This document shows positions 37,429-53,725 of a stretch of DNA of 64,000 nucleotides, piece by piece. Every line of letters begins with the position of its first letter. The first letter of the stretch is position 1. The DNA comes from Nissolia schottii (taxonomy: Eukaryota > Streptophyta > Magnoliopsida > Fabales > Fabaceae), in contig QANU01077598.1 in assembly GCA_003254905.1 (NCBI GenBank), forward strand, positions 62,001 through 126,000. The letters run 5' to 3'. Position numbers and translations under genes: made by a program. The notes under the pieces were generated by a model. That model was not told the origin of the DNA. It did not search any database and worked only from the letters and a program-made list of their open reading frames with translations.

Positions 37429-39279
37429 TTACTCGCCAATGGATAATTTCATGTGTGCACCTAATTCCCCCAACATTGAGTACATTATGCTTTTCCTATA
37501 GACTGAATTATTCTTGGCAAAATATTTAGATTCAAAATCTTCAAGATGAACCAAGCTGGAAGCAGCTTCTTTCTGCAATCCTTTTTCTTTTATCATCAAT
37601 CTAACACGTTCAACATCATCCCATCTCCCTTCAGTAGCATATATATTTGACAGCAATATATAAGGGCCAATATCCTCTGGCTCCAACTCAATAAGCCTCT
37701 TGGCCACAATCTCTCCAAGCTCTGAATCTGCGTGAGTCCTACAACCAGAAAGCAGAGCTCCCCATAATGCAGATCCAGCCTTCAAAGGGACATTTCTTAT
37801 AAGATCTTCTGAATTTTTCACCAAACCAGCTCGGGCAAGGAGATCAACCATGCAACCATAGTGTTCAACCTTGGGTTCAATTTTGTAAACTCGGTGCATG
37901 AGGTCAAAGTACCACCAACCCTCCATGACCATACCCGCATGTGTACATGCAGATAAGACACTGATAAAAGTAGCATCATTTGGCGGCGGACCTGCCTTCT
38001 CCATCTCCAAGAATAGTTCCAAAGCTTTGTCCCCACTTCCATGAAAGCCATATCCCATGATCATAGAGTTCCACGATACAACACTCTTAACTGGCATCTT
38101 GTTGAAAATCTCTCTAGCTAGATCCATAGCCCCACATTTTGCATACATTGTAAGAAGACAGGTTGAAAGCAAGACATCAGGTTTAATGTTCTGACTTTTG
38201 ATAAAAGAATGAACCCACGTGCCCATATCAAGCCTCCCTAAATTAGCACACGCTGTCAGCACACTCACCAGGGTAGCCTCATTCGGCACATCTCCACTCT
38301 CCATCATCCTATCAAACATTCTCAAACACTCACCAAAATTCTTAATCCTCACATACAATGCCAACATCGAATTCCACGAAACCACATTCCTCACAGGCAT
38401 CCGATCAAACAGCTCAAGCGCCACACAGACATCCCCACTCCTTGCATACCCATCAACCATGCAATTCCAAGTCACCACATCCTTGCCGGGCATCCTCTCG
38501 AACAACTCATTCGCAGCCTCCAAATCGCCGCCAACCCCAACATACCCCGCAATCATGCAATTCCAACTAAAAACATCCCTCTCCGGCATTCCATCAAACA
38601 CCCTGCGTGCTTCTCCAATTTTCCAATTCTTCACATACCCGTCAATCATGGAGTTATAACTGACCAAATCCAACACAGAACTTCCCTCAAACACTGCGCG
38701 TGCATCCCCAATCCTCCCGAAAACCGAGTACATCCGTATCAGCGTGTTCCTAACAAACAAATCCAATTCAAACCCGAACTTCACGACCCGGGCATGACCC
38801 TTTTCTCCTTCTTGAATCGACCCAATATCCGCGCAAGCCTTGATCAGGATCGGGAATGTGTAGTGGTTCGGTTCGACCAATCTGGCGACCATTCTCTCGT
38901 AGTAGAAACGGAGCGCGCCGCGGGAATCGCCCCCGCGAGCGAGGCTCCGCATGATGGTGTTGCAGAGGAAAGCGTCGGGCTGGCGCACGTGATCGAACAC
39001 GTGGGTGGCACGTGGGGCCGTGAGGGGGTGGGAGCAGAGCTTCTTGATAGCCCTGCCGGCGACGAGAAGGTTCTGGAAGGTTCCGGAGACGATGAGGTTG
39101 GCGTGGACTTGGTTGAACTGTCGAATGCCGGTGCATGAGTCCAGCAAGGACAGGATGGGGTTGAGTACGGGTAAGCCTTGTTGCTCGGAGAGGTTGAGGT
39201 TGTTGTTGTTGTTGTGGGGTTTGTGGAATAGCGAGGAACGAGATGGGGACAGGGATGGTGGTTTCGGCCTAGTTGCCAT
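37429..39279 (-). CDS. Pentatricopeptide repeat protein, PLS class with E domain (At3g29230-like)
   Basis: PPR proteins bind organellar RNA; PLS-class members often direct C-to-U editing. One uninterrupted exon of 616 codons, as usual for this family. The N-terminus (rich in Ser, Pro and basic residues, with five Asn at about 23-27 from a short GTT/AAC repeat) resembles an organelle-targeting peptide. A ladder of PPR units follows with repeated phrases such as VVSWNSM, DVFSWNCMIAGY and CGAMDLAREIFNKMP. The C-terminus has E-type motifs (SALWGALLSGCRTH, ELEPEDIGPYILLSNIYA, GRWDDVERVRLMIKEKGL). It stops without a DYW deaminase domain, so any editing role would need a partner in trans. It resembles At3g29230; the organelle is not decided. 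Confidence 0.93.
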   Translation of the reverse strand: MATRPKPPSLSPSRSSLFHKPHNNNNNLNLSEQQGLPVLNPILSLLDSCTGIRQFNQVHANLIVSGTFQNLLVAGRAIKKLCSHPLTAPRATHVFDHVRQPDAFLCNTIMRSLARGGDSRGALRFYYERMVARLVEPNHYTFPILIKACADIGSIQEGEKGHARVVKFGFELDLFVRNTLIRMYSVFGRIGDARAVFEGSSVLDLVSYNSMIDGYVKNWKIGEARRVFDGMPERDVFSWNCMIAGYVGVGGDLEAANELFERMPGKDVVTWNCMVDGYARSGDVCVALELFDRMPVRNVVSWNSMLALYVRIKNFGECLRMFDRMMESGDVPNEATLVSVLTACANLGRLDMGTWVHSFIKSQNIKPDVLLSTCLLTMYAKCGAMDLAREIFNKMPVKSVVSWNSMIMGYGFHGSGDKALELFLEMEKAGPPPNDATFISVLSACTHAGMVMEGWWYFDLMHRVYKIEPKVEHYGCMVDLLARAGLVKNSEDLIRNVPLKAGSALWGALLSGCRTHADSELGEIVAKRLIELEPEDIGPYILLSNIYATEGRWDDVERVRLMIKEKGLQKEAASSLVHLEDFESKYFAKNNSVYRKSIMYSMLGELGAHMKLSIGE

Positions 39280-40482
39280 CTCGTTTTGGCGGTAACCTTT
39301 TTTCGCTTTGAATGCTTTATATCTATAATCCCCAATTTCTCGTTTCTTTCCTACATTTTACTCCTTTTTTTTTATTCTAACCCTATCTACTGGGTCTACT
39401 CCAACTGCAACGCTATTCCATTTCCATGTTTTCTTCTAAAATCGTTCTCTCTCTTACTTCTCAAATCTTATCACAAAAATTTTTAATTGATTTTTAAATA
39501 TTTTAAACGTTATTTTGTTTAGTCTTTTTGTAAAAAATATTCATGAATGAATGAATGAAGGTAACATTTGAAATATTTAAGAATCAATTGAAGATGTCCA
39601 AAGACTAACTCTAAATTATTTTGTTTTGGTAAAAAATTAATGTGGATACTAATAAAAAGTTTAATAATCAACTAAAACATTCTCTCACGAGAAAATTTAT
39701 TCTTTCTCATATTTATTTTTTAAAGGAGAAGATATTAATCTATAATGAAGAGATGTTAATTAGAATAAGAAATAATAATAAAAGATATGAGTCAATCATA
39801 TTTATTGATTTGACAATACTTTATAGAATGATAGTGTAAAGTTTTACCTTATTAGTACTACATAATAATTAAATTTTAATAAATATCGTTCTATATATTT
39901 TTATATAAAAAAAAAAGTAGAGAAGTATAAGCATGTTGTGAAATTTACGATGAAAAAAATATCAACGAAACAATTTTTCATTTTGAAACTAATAGAAAAG
40001 CTAAGATTTTTTTTATCAGATCTGAGCTTGTGGTTGTTCTTCTTTTTGAATTTTTTTTTCAGATCTTTTTATTTTTTTCTTCTAGGTTTTTCCTTTTTTA
40101 GATCTTACTTCTGTGATGTTGCTCATTTTTTTAATGTGAACTTGTAATTATTGTTGTCTGAAACAATTAATTTTGAAGGAAAATCATCTATTTCCCCCTT
40201 GGTTCATGTCTTCTAAATTTTTGTTTTACTTGAGACGGGGATCACGGCTGGGACCCGTGGGGAGGAGGGGAACCAGGATGGGGAGAAAAAATTCCCCTGC
40301 GGTGGGTATCGAGTACGAGGATGGGGAGGATGTGGAGCCACAGCGATGGGATAGGGGAGCCACTCACCACCCCGCTTAGGTGACACCCCTAGTGAGAGGG
40401 AAGATTTGATCTCTACACTAGCCTTAGTGTACAAATAGGAGAAAATACACATTCTTCAAATAAATTATTTGTAAAATTGTTC
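39280..40482. other. AT-rich spacer with a G-rich patch
   Basis: 39480-40200 is very AT-rich with no gene. 40235-40345 is G-rich (GGGGAACCAGGATGGGGAG and GAGGATGGGGAGGATG), a type of degenerate repeat common in plant transposon ends, but no element is defined. 39546-39557 has a small TGAA repeat. Confidence 0.35.
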
Positions 40483-41780
40483 CTAAAATAAATTAATTTC
40501 ATTATAAAAATTGACTCCCATGTTAGCAAATGTTATGAACAAGCCCAAAGAATGGGCCTTCGAAAGACTCCACGTAATCCACTCTGAGATCATGCTGCTA
40601 TCAAGGATTCCCCCATAATCCATCTCCCTCGACCACACTTGATTGATGGCACAAGCAGTATTCGGAAGGTAGCTAGAACTGTCCACACCACGTGACCTTT
40701 CTCTGCTGGTGGGCTTTTTTCGGGAACGTTTCCATGGCCTCAGAACTTGTTCCACACAACCCGCTCGAGGAGGAGATCTGGCCACCTCAGCCAACTCTTC
40801 CCCACCAACTACATCCATGGGTGTCTCGCTACCCTATAAGCCTCGGGCTTCCTCTGATGCTTCGACGTTTATCTAGCACTAAAGCTTCCTCAATTTGTTC
40901 GTTGCCACCATGCTGCCACTTAGGTGGATATCTGAAAAGAAAAGCATACACATTAGAAATACACCAACAAAGTAGTACAAAAAGATATTCAACAAACACT
41001 ACAAAAGGGCACTACCAAGACAAATCTGCATGTCGTCCAAAGGACCCTCTATAAATTTGCAAAGGTTAATAGGCCCATCCTCAACAAGGGCAACAAAAAA
41101 TTCCCTAATAAACCCTCCTCCACGGACAACTCCCTCGAATGTTCGTAGTGGATGTTCCTATTCCAATAACAAGGAGCCACCAAGGTATCTTGGTCGCCAT
41201 CCCAAAAAATTGTCCTCTCCGGTGCAGCGAAGACCTTGAATTCTTTCCATTTAAACTCTTGATATTAGTCCTCCCATTGCATGAATATTTGTGTACCAGA
41301 TGCACCTTTAAAGGTATGCAAGCTCTTATATTTTTCATGCATCCCTGGGATGTCACCACCTAGTAGATTGGTAAGAGTGAATAGCGATAGGAAACTCCGC
41401 GGATAAGGATCTACGCTAAACACCTTGCACACTATTTGAAACCCGTGCATCAGAGCCCACACATTAGGGCCCAACTACATTGGGCTGAAGTCACATGCCG
41501 TCATTATCTGCCTCTCAAAAATGGGAAAGGGAAGACGGATCCCTAGTTGGGTAAAGAACACCTCATACATCCACAAGAAATGGGGCGTGTCTTTATGGCG
41601 AAACATACATACCCTCTCATCCGCTGAAGCTGTCTCTAACCTATATTCCTCATCATCAATCCCCTTGTCAACTCTACGACCCTTTGTAGGTCACCATCAT
41701 GATAGGTTAACCCTAATTAATCCCTCAACTAAAAGAAATAATAGGTTAGTCATTGGACTTTGCAAACGTTGGACTCATTT
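40483..41780 (-). pseudogene. Putative gypsy-type plant transposon protein, decayed
   Basis: On the minus strand, 41474-41265 reads GPNVWALMHGFQIVC ... SLFTLTNLLGG, the pattern of the plant domain called putative gypsy-type transposon (Transposase_28), with its P-N-x-W-A-x-x-x-x-F core. Upstream pieces at 41500-41620 (MYVSP, VLYPTRDPSSLSHF) fit the same domain out of frame. Downstream, 40818-40483 is an open frame rich in basic residues. Several stops and frame changes occur. The assignment rests on pattern memory; a profile search would decide it. Confidence 0.4.
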
Positions 41781-43833
41781 GTCCTTACCCCATGTCTAAA
41801 GTGAAAATAATTAGATTGTTCAGGGACTACTTAGGGTAATACCATGAATGTTCATAGACAACTTAGGGCAACCAAGGACTAACCTGTCACTTTTTTAAGT
41901 TAAATGATCAACTAGAGCAACAGTATAAAGTCCAGGGATCAAATAGAGTATTAACGTCATTCAATATTAAAAAAAAGGGTCATCTAAATAAAAGAAATTG
42001 ATGGGACAAAGATGTAAAAATTTTAACTGTACCTTAAGATTATTACTACTCTATTGTTCAAAAAAAATATTATTACTACTAGTATAAAGTATTTATGCTA
42101 CCATTTTCTTTTTGGTAGAGTAATATTAAGTTGAGAGTATGGTTCTCTATTCAAGCTCATTACACACTAATAGAGATATTTATTTAATCATAGAAAATTG
42201 GATTGAAATTCTCTAAAGTGAGAGTTATGGTTATAAGATAATAAAGTGAAGAATTATCTGTTCTTAAATTAATATAGTGCATTGTAGGTGAATGTCACTA
42301 TATTCATCTAGAAAATGGCTTATTGCACTTTAGAGGTTAAAGTGCATATATGGACATGAGTGATTGGTTATCAAAGAAAAATCACATTTTTTAAAATTAA
42401 AATTATTTAAAAATTAATTATATGTATATAATCATGATTGATTACATTTTAACGGTTAAGATGTGTCTACTTTAATCTCTAAAGTGCAAACTGCTCCCTA
42501 TCCAATAATGTTAGGGTCCATAACATTTTTACTTTCCCTCTTTACAATTACTCCTCATGTTTTAGAGGATCTTCATTCAGAAAAATCATCTCATGTTGTC
42601 TTATTATTATCATGAAAAAATGAGTGTGACTAATTAAAAAAATTTAAGTAAAACATACGAGTTTAAATTATAAGATCGAGATCCTTTAAAGTGAATTTTT
42701 CTCTAAAATGAAAAAGTGAAAGATTCTTTGTCATTAGATCAATATGGTGTATTATATGTAAGTCCCACTAAATGATATAATGATGGAGAATCCTCACCTT
42801 TTGTTTTTGGTATTGAAAAAGTTTAGGTGGGTTCGACATCAGTCATTCCACCATAAGCAGAGCATGTCCATTGACTCTTTGAGTGCTTATAGAAGTACCT
42901 ACAAATCATCCACTAAAGTACATCGACAACGAAAATCAAATTCATGTCTGTTTAAAATGAGTCATTTTCTGTTTAAAATGAGTCATTTTCTTACTAACTG
43001 TGTCAATCATCGTTAACAAATTGTCACCTTTTCAATTTAAGGAGAAAATCATTTTAGAGGCCTAATCCTAAATCATATATGTATGCTAAAGTCTATCTAA
43101 AAGGAATACAAACAAGGCATACCTCATACATTTGTTATTGTTGGTTGAATACATTGTGTCTAGTAATCGATTGTGTCCAATCATTACTATGATAAGCTCA
43201 AAGACGAAGGCACTCACTTCCCATTGGTTTAGGGAGTTAATTTTTTATTTTTATTTTTATTTTGGTGCTTTGAGTTAAAATAAATATATATAGTTCGAGT
43301 ATCAAAGCTTGTTAAAGTCATGGAATTGGAAACACAAAAAAAAAGTGTCCAACTCAAATGAACAAGAACTTCGAGGGTTTTGAAGCCCTTGAATTCACTA
43401 ATCTTATGGGATCATTACTCTCTTTATCATGTACATATGTGACATCCGGGATTTACATGCTGCATTGGAAGTTTTAGGTTCATTTCCATACATTCAATAG
43501 CAGATAACTTCTTGGTGCTATAGGCATGCTAACAAATATAATCACATTACACTTGGAAGTCAAAATCATATTCTCCCATTTAATGGAATAATGATACGGT
43601 TCATTTAACCATGACATATTTGCCTTGTGTGGTTTAACCCATTCAATGACATAAAAAATAGTAACAAACTAGTCAACAATCTGTATTAAATTTAGTTCTT
43701 TCCATGCTACATCTCCACTTGTTTTCTCACATAAATGCTAAAGACTAAATGAACCTTTACAGATCTGAGGCAAACGCATTCCAGCACAAATAGAAAGAAG
43801 AGGACAGATACAAAACTTCAAGACAAGGCCCAT
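41781..43833. other. Repeat-rich spacer downstream of RABH1b-like gene
   Basis: 41700-41960 has a repeat built on 'TTAGTCATTGGACTTTG' and 'GGGACTACTTAGGG' phrases. 42840-42950 is a second copy of the repeat at 32290-32400. TGTTTAAAATGAGTCATTTTC occurs twice in tandem at about 42950-42991. 43380-43833 holds the RABH1b 3' flank. No gene recognised. Confidence 0.4.
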
Positions 43834-48171
<4,338 letters not shown>

Positions 48172-48372
48172 TCAATCCAATCCAATCCAATTCTATTCCT
48201 TTCTTCAACAACTTCAATCAACACACAATTTGCAGTTCTTACTGAATGAATAAATTGAATATGTGATTTGAATCTGTCTCAATTTGCACTTCCTATTCTT
48301 TTTTTAACTTTATTACATCTACTTTATGAAAACTAGAGGCTTGCTGTCAAGCCATACTTTTTATTTCAAAAA
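48172..48372 (-). promoter_or_regulatory. RABH1b promoter side and leader
   Basis: Only about 200 bp separate the RABH1b start codon from the Helitron 3' end at 48373. The leader and core promoter must lie here or extend into the Helitron. A repeat of TCCAA/CCAAT units lies at 48176-48191. Confidence 0.4.
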
Positions 48373-51300
48373 CTAGATCCTAAACCAGCGCATTGCGTAG
48401 TTGAATTAAACTTCATAATTGATTAATGCATGCTTAAAATATGTTGATAAATTTGAATAGTTAAAATGATTAGAGTATCGAAATTGTTAGTTTTTGATAT
48501 ATTACCTAGTGTTAATTCATAATTTGTGATCGACCAAAGTTTATAAACTATGATAGATAGGAATTAGAAATTACAATCAAACAAAATCACGAGAATTTTT
48601 CAATAATAAATAATGCTTAAATGTAAGAAATACAATAGCCGCTATATTTTGAAAAGTGATGGAAGAGGATAGTATCTAATACATAATATTTAGATACATT
48701 TATTGATAATAGTTCAAACATTTCGGAAGACTTCTTTGTAGACGGCATTGGTAGTTTGTGAATTGTTGTTGCAATCATCATGACAGATCAATATCTTTAA
48801 TCATTTCTTGTTGGTAACTCTTGATATTACAACATATAATTGACCATCTGTAAAAATGAGGTTTTTCAACAATAGGTCCATCTTTGATAAAGATTGGCCT
48901 TGACTTTTGTTAATAGTCATTCCATATGAAACCATGACAGAAAATTGTCTTCTTTGTAATTTAAATAGTAATTTTGAATGTGAAAGAGTTAAGGTCATTT
49001 TAGGCATGAAAACCTTCTGCCCACTATTGTTACCTATGATTACTTTTGCTTTCAGAACATGTTGACCGAGTCTTGTAATGACCAATCTAGTATCATTGCA
49101 TAAATAAGTTGAGTGATCTATATTTCGCAACAACATTATTGGTGTTCCAACCTTCAATTTCAACTCATGGTTAAGCACACCAGAACATCGAATATTATTT
49201 AAAAATTCTGGTGTATGGAGATCTTGAAAGAAATCATGATCACCTTCTGACAGGCAAGTAAAGTCTAAACTAATATAGCACATCTCCGGACTACAATTTA
49301 ATGCAATCAAGCGCTGCTTAATCTCATCAACCAATTACAATGTAGGTGCAAGTATTGCTCTCCCTTGTAGATGTTGCTCGTCCAGCAAATTGTTCATAAG
49401 CTGGCCATAAGTTAACCGAACTATTGCATTGACAAGATCATCCCACTCATGTATTAAGAGATCTTGAGGAATTTCAATTTGATAGTTACCATCATTAGAC
49501 ACTCCAATGGTGCCATCACCAACTTTGAGAATCTAATCAGGGAATTCTTTAATTTCAACATTTGACTCAGTAGCATTACCTTGTAAGCGCATATTTTTAT
49601 TCAAAGTGAGGATTTCGCAATCATTCCACAAGTACGATGAATTAATTGTGGCACCTACAATATCTTGTCTACTGCCTTTTCTGATCACTGGAAGTATTTT
49701 CCTGAAATCACCTCCAATAACAATGCTCTTTCCGCCAAAAGTGAGATTTAAGCTATCTGGATTTTGAAATCTTAGAAAACCTCTCATTGTTCTATCCAAT
49801 GCTTTAAAACAAAACTTATTTATCATCGGTGCTTCATCCCAAATGAATAGTTTGCTTTTAATAATCAATCTTGCAAGATTACTACCCTGTTTTATATTGC
49901 AAGTTGAGAATTCATCTAAATTCAACGGTATTGCAAACCTATGATGAGCAGTTTGGCCCCTAGGTAAGAGAAGCGAAGCAATACCACTTGATGCAACTGT
50001 AAGGACTATATCACCTTTGCATCTAACAGTAGCTGCCAGTGTATTCCATGCATATGTCATTCCAGTACCACATCCATATAGGAAAAACATTCCTCTATTT
50101 GCAGATTCGATAGCAGATATGATACGATCATACACAACTTTTTGTTCATATGCCATACCTGTCAACAAAGATTTGTGTAAATCTACAAGTTGTTTCCTGT
50201 CATACCGCAATTCATCACATACTAGGTTGTTGTGTGCAATGGCATGGGTGTCACCAATTATGGACATGTCAGGAGTAGGCACTGTATGATAGTCTTGCAA
50301 GCTTTTGATGTTTCTCAATAAAAGTTTTTCAATCTCCAAAAGAGTCAAATGAAACAGTTCGTCATCTGAGATTTGAAGACCTGCAGGATAACATTGTTAC
50401 GATTTATTTTTTTGTTTTTTTTAAGAATGTTGGTCATTATTAATGGGGAACAAAGTTTAAATGACGGGAAATATAAGAATGCAATCAATGGAATTATAGT
50501 GATTATATACTTGGATGATTTAATAATGTCCTCCTATGGAGTATACCGTCTGACAGGAGTCTCTAGTTTTTTTCCAAACTACTTTTAGTCTAGTCATAGA
50601 ATTTGAGAACAATAGGCTCGCGTATAACTGACGAAGGTATTGCCCTGATCCCCAATGACTCACTTCTTCAAGAGCATCAATGTCCTTATCATCATCCAAT
50701 AATCCGCGTGCATAATATGCATCTCTAAAAGTGGGATATATTGTTTCATCGACTGTTCTGATATCTTCATAGCATGCCGGTCCTTTAACCAAATTAACGA
50801 GTAATCTAAGGTAGTACAACTCACCACTGTTGGGGTGGACAAAAAAAAAATCTGGCCTATCTTTCGAAGTTTATAACGTCGCAAGCACCATTCTCGGTCA
50901 TCTTTTTTCCATACAAAGACTGTTGGGAATTGTACATAAGTTAGGTTCTTTGCTTGTGGATATTTTTTACTGGCTTCAAGCCATGTCATAAACATTGATG
51001 GGTGGATTGTTGATTGTTCTGCAGCTGTATCAATGGGATCATCGTCCTCAAATATCACATTTTGTTGATCAAGAAGATGAAAGACCAATCATTGAACGGA
51101 TGGATCCCTGTAATGAATGTCGAAACTAAAAATTCTCCACATGGCTTCGCGTGGAGATATATATCGACGATCATAGTACATTTTAACTTCATCAACAGTC
51201 TTTGTAGAGTCAAAAATTAGATGCAAATTGATAAAAATGAACCAGTGACACGATCATGACCTTTGTTAACATATTTGAAAATATATTTTATAGATCTTGA

Positions 51301-53400
51301 CTGGTTGCACCACTCGATATTGATGTGCGCAAGTTGTCTATTGTGTCGTATGACATACCTATTGTCCAACCTCACTTTAGAGCATATGACTGTTCGACCA
51401 TCGTCTCTTCTCTTATAAATTTGGATAACCTTCTTCATCAACAGTTGTGGTTTCAACACACTTCGTTGGGAAATTTTGGTACATTTCCCATTTTCCATGC
51501 ACCGGGAGTCTGGTCGAGCTAAACCATATGGTCCATGCATCATGAAATTCTTGACAGCGTTGTAACATGATGGATCAGATCCTTTATCAGGTATTTCTGC
51601 AAAGATAATCTTATTTATATCTTGTCCGATAGGATATTTGTCTTCTTGAGCCAGAAACAGTAGAATATGGGCATGAGGAAGACCACGTTTTTGAAACTCA
51701 ATGGTGTATATCACTGAAACAATTATGTGATAAGAAAAAATTATTACTGTATGGATTGAAACAATATGTTGAAAATTAATTGTGTGATGTGTTAACATAC
51801 CTACTTTTACTCGACCAAATAGTTTGTTGACTCGTATATCCTTTATCATTTGCTCAAGTTTTGTTTTGAAAGCATGACATACTATGTCTGGTCTATCCTC
51901 TGCCTTCAGGTTTCTTGATCGAACAAACCTTTGAATCTTAGGCCATTGTGGGTTACCGGTGAAAGTAATAAACAAATCCTGATACCCAACCCCTCTACAC
52001 ATAGCCATAGCATCGTGGTAATTTTGAATCATGTATCTAGCCCCTCCATTAAAGGAAGACAGTAAAACGTTATGTTTACCAGTAGTGGATGTATTAGTTT
52101 CACCATTCAAGACAGCTTCAGCCAACCCTTTATACATATCGACTCTTAATTTCTTTTGATTTAAACGAATCCACCGAAGTCTAGCAGACTCAACCATGAT
52201 GTATTCATCAACTACAAATTAATGAAACAATCTTTTAGAATATAGAAGTGGTGCTCTGTCAACCAATGTTTCTTGTATTTTGTATGCAAAATAATCTTTC
52301 ATTGACATTATTTTTCCACCACCTTCCTTACTTTTTTCTTCTTTGTTCAACAATACATCTTCTCGAAATCCATCCTCTCCATAAGGAAATAATAGAAGGT
52401 ATTGCAAAGGTAAGTATGATGGATTAAGCTCATTGATTTGCTAAAGAGTTCCATTTTGGATCTGAACAACAATGTCTCTTTCCTTCTTTGAAATATCAAA
52501 GTCTCCAACAATCAGTGCTGCCACTTCTGACACAGATGGAAGATTATTGGGTACCTACAGGTGATACTGCAAGAGGAATTACACAGTCAGCAATGCAGAT
52601 TATTTAACAGTTTCCTTTGTTGTTCACTTAACAAAACACGTTAAGTTCAAAATCAATATAACTAATGAAAAAAAAATTTCCTATCACACAGACCATTTTC
52701 GGAGACATTATTCTCTTTCTGAAGATTGCGTGGAGGAAAAGATTTTGCCAACTTTATCAGCTAACATTTCGATTTGTGTAGGATTTTGCATTCTTGTTGG
52801 AACACCCTCTTCATAGCATATTGGGGAGCTAGAGTTATGGCCTGTATAATTTTGTGCACCAAGTTATTATGTCTATAGCATGTTACATATAAGTTGTAAT
52901 CTGAAAATTAATAAATTTTTTAGCACAAAGGATATAGATCAATGGTACAAACCTTGATTGATTAGTGTTCCCCGCGTCAAGTGTGAGAGTTGCTTTCGTC
53001 GTTGTGGCATTTGAAATGATCACATGACTGCTGGGAGCAAGACTCCGAAATGAAGTATTTGACGACAAAATTGAAGAGTGTAAGTGTGTAATTGAATATC
53101 TAATTAGATCATATTAGCAGCTTCATTTAAGTAGAGTAAATATGAACAAAATACTCAATATACAAACAATGTACAAAGGAATTTCATTTTGACGGCATAA
53201 AGAAATGATAAAGGTTTACATCAACCGGATAACAATATAATTTACCTGGGTGTTGGAAATTACTCTTTTTTTTTTTTGTTGGTCTCTTTTGGGATAGTAA
53301 CTCCATTCTTAACCTCGTGGTCTTTCTTTTCTCCTCCATTGAAATAATTGAGAGCAAAAGATAGCACATAATGTATCAAACAAAAGGAAATTGATGAGCA
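48373..53400 (-). mobile_element. Helitron (rolling-circle transposon), autonomous-type but decayed
   Basis: The minus strand carries Rep-helicase coding sequence and a canonical 3' end: a short hairpin (CGCA-A-TGCG, about 48391-48399), then about 15 bases, then CTAG followed by T. This puts the terminus at 48373 with host T at 48372. The 5' TC end was not found; it should lie at or beyond 53369, where the Rep reading frame begins. Length is at least about 5 kb. Orientation of the terminus and of the coding region agree. Confidence 0.75.
48801..53369 (-). pseudogene. Helitron Rep/helicase (RepHel), disrupted
   Basis: RepHel nicks and unwinds DNA during rolling-circle transposition. An N-terminal basic piece (MEEKRKTTRLRMELLSQKR) lies at about 53280-53339. 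The Helitron-like N domain spans 52550-51217, with HUH motif GLPHAHILLFL and tyrosine motif YIFKYVNKG. A linking region is at 51088-50520. A PIF1-type helicase spans 50348-48801, with FIWDEAPM (Walker B), GGDFRKILPV, and the C-terminal GMTINKSQGQSL. An 87-nt intron (51800-51714, GTATGT...TTTCAG) interrupts the Rep domain. Defects: an in-frame TAG at about 52441, frame breaks near 51200, 50520 and 49400, and a Walker A that reads GCGTGMTY, with Met in place of the essential Lys. The helicase is therefore expected to be inactive even if the frame breaks were ignored. Confidence 0.85.
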
Positions 53401-53429
53401 CAATGATCATACTGAAAAAGTAAAAATGA

Positions 53430-53725
53430 AAAAATAGGGGTGATTATTAAGCTTGAGAGAAGAGAAAGCTTTGGAGAGAATTGAAATGAATTGGAATGAA
53501 AGACTTGGTTTGCTTATGATGCAAGCCAACCTTTATATATTGCTGCATATAGCAGTAAAGGGAAATAACAGAAAACTGTTTTCTGTTACAAGGCAAAACA
53601 GAAACAGAAAGTATAACTAACAGCTAGCTAGGACACTAAGTAATGCACTGTGATACAAGTTAAATAGCTAACTAATCTAATGAAAATAATTCATTACTCT
53701 AATACTCCCCCTCAAGTTGGAGAGT
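53430..53725 (-). mobile_element. Ty1/copia 3' LTR with polypurine tract
   Basis: On the minus strand, CCAACTTGAGGGGGAGTATTAG (53704-53725) is the polypurine tract and LTR start typical of many copia elements. The following 270 bases hold a TATA-like AATATATAAAGG (about 53531-53542), then CT-rich leader-like sequence. No copia coding sequence is left above it. The LTR ends next to the Helitron Rep start. Lower limit approximate. Confidence 0.55.

Noticed and set aside
38219..39295. Several open frames on the plus strand and other minus frames within the PPR gene
   Set aside because: They are shadows of the 616-codon PPR frame; their composition is low-complexity and matches no family.
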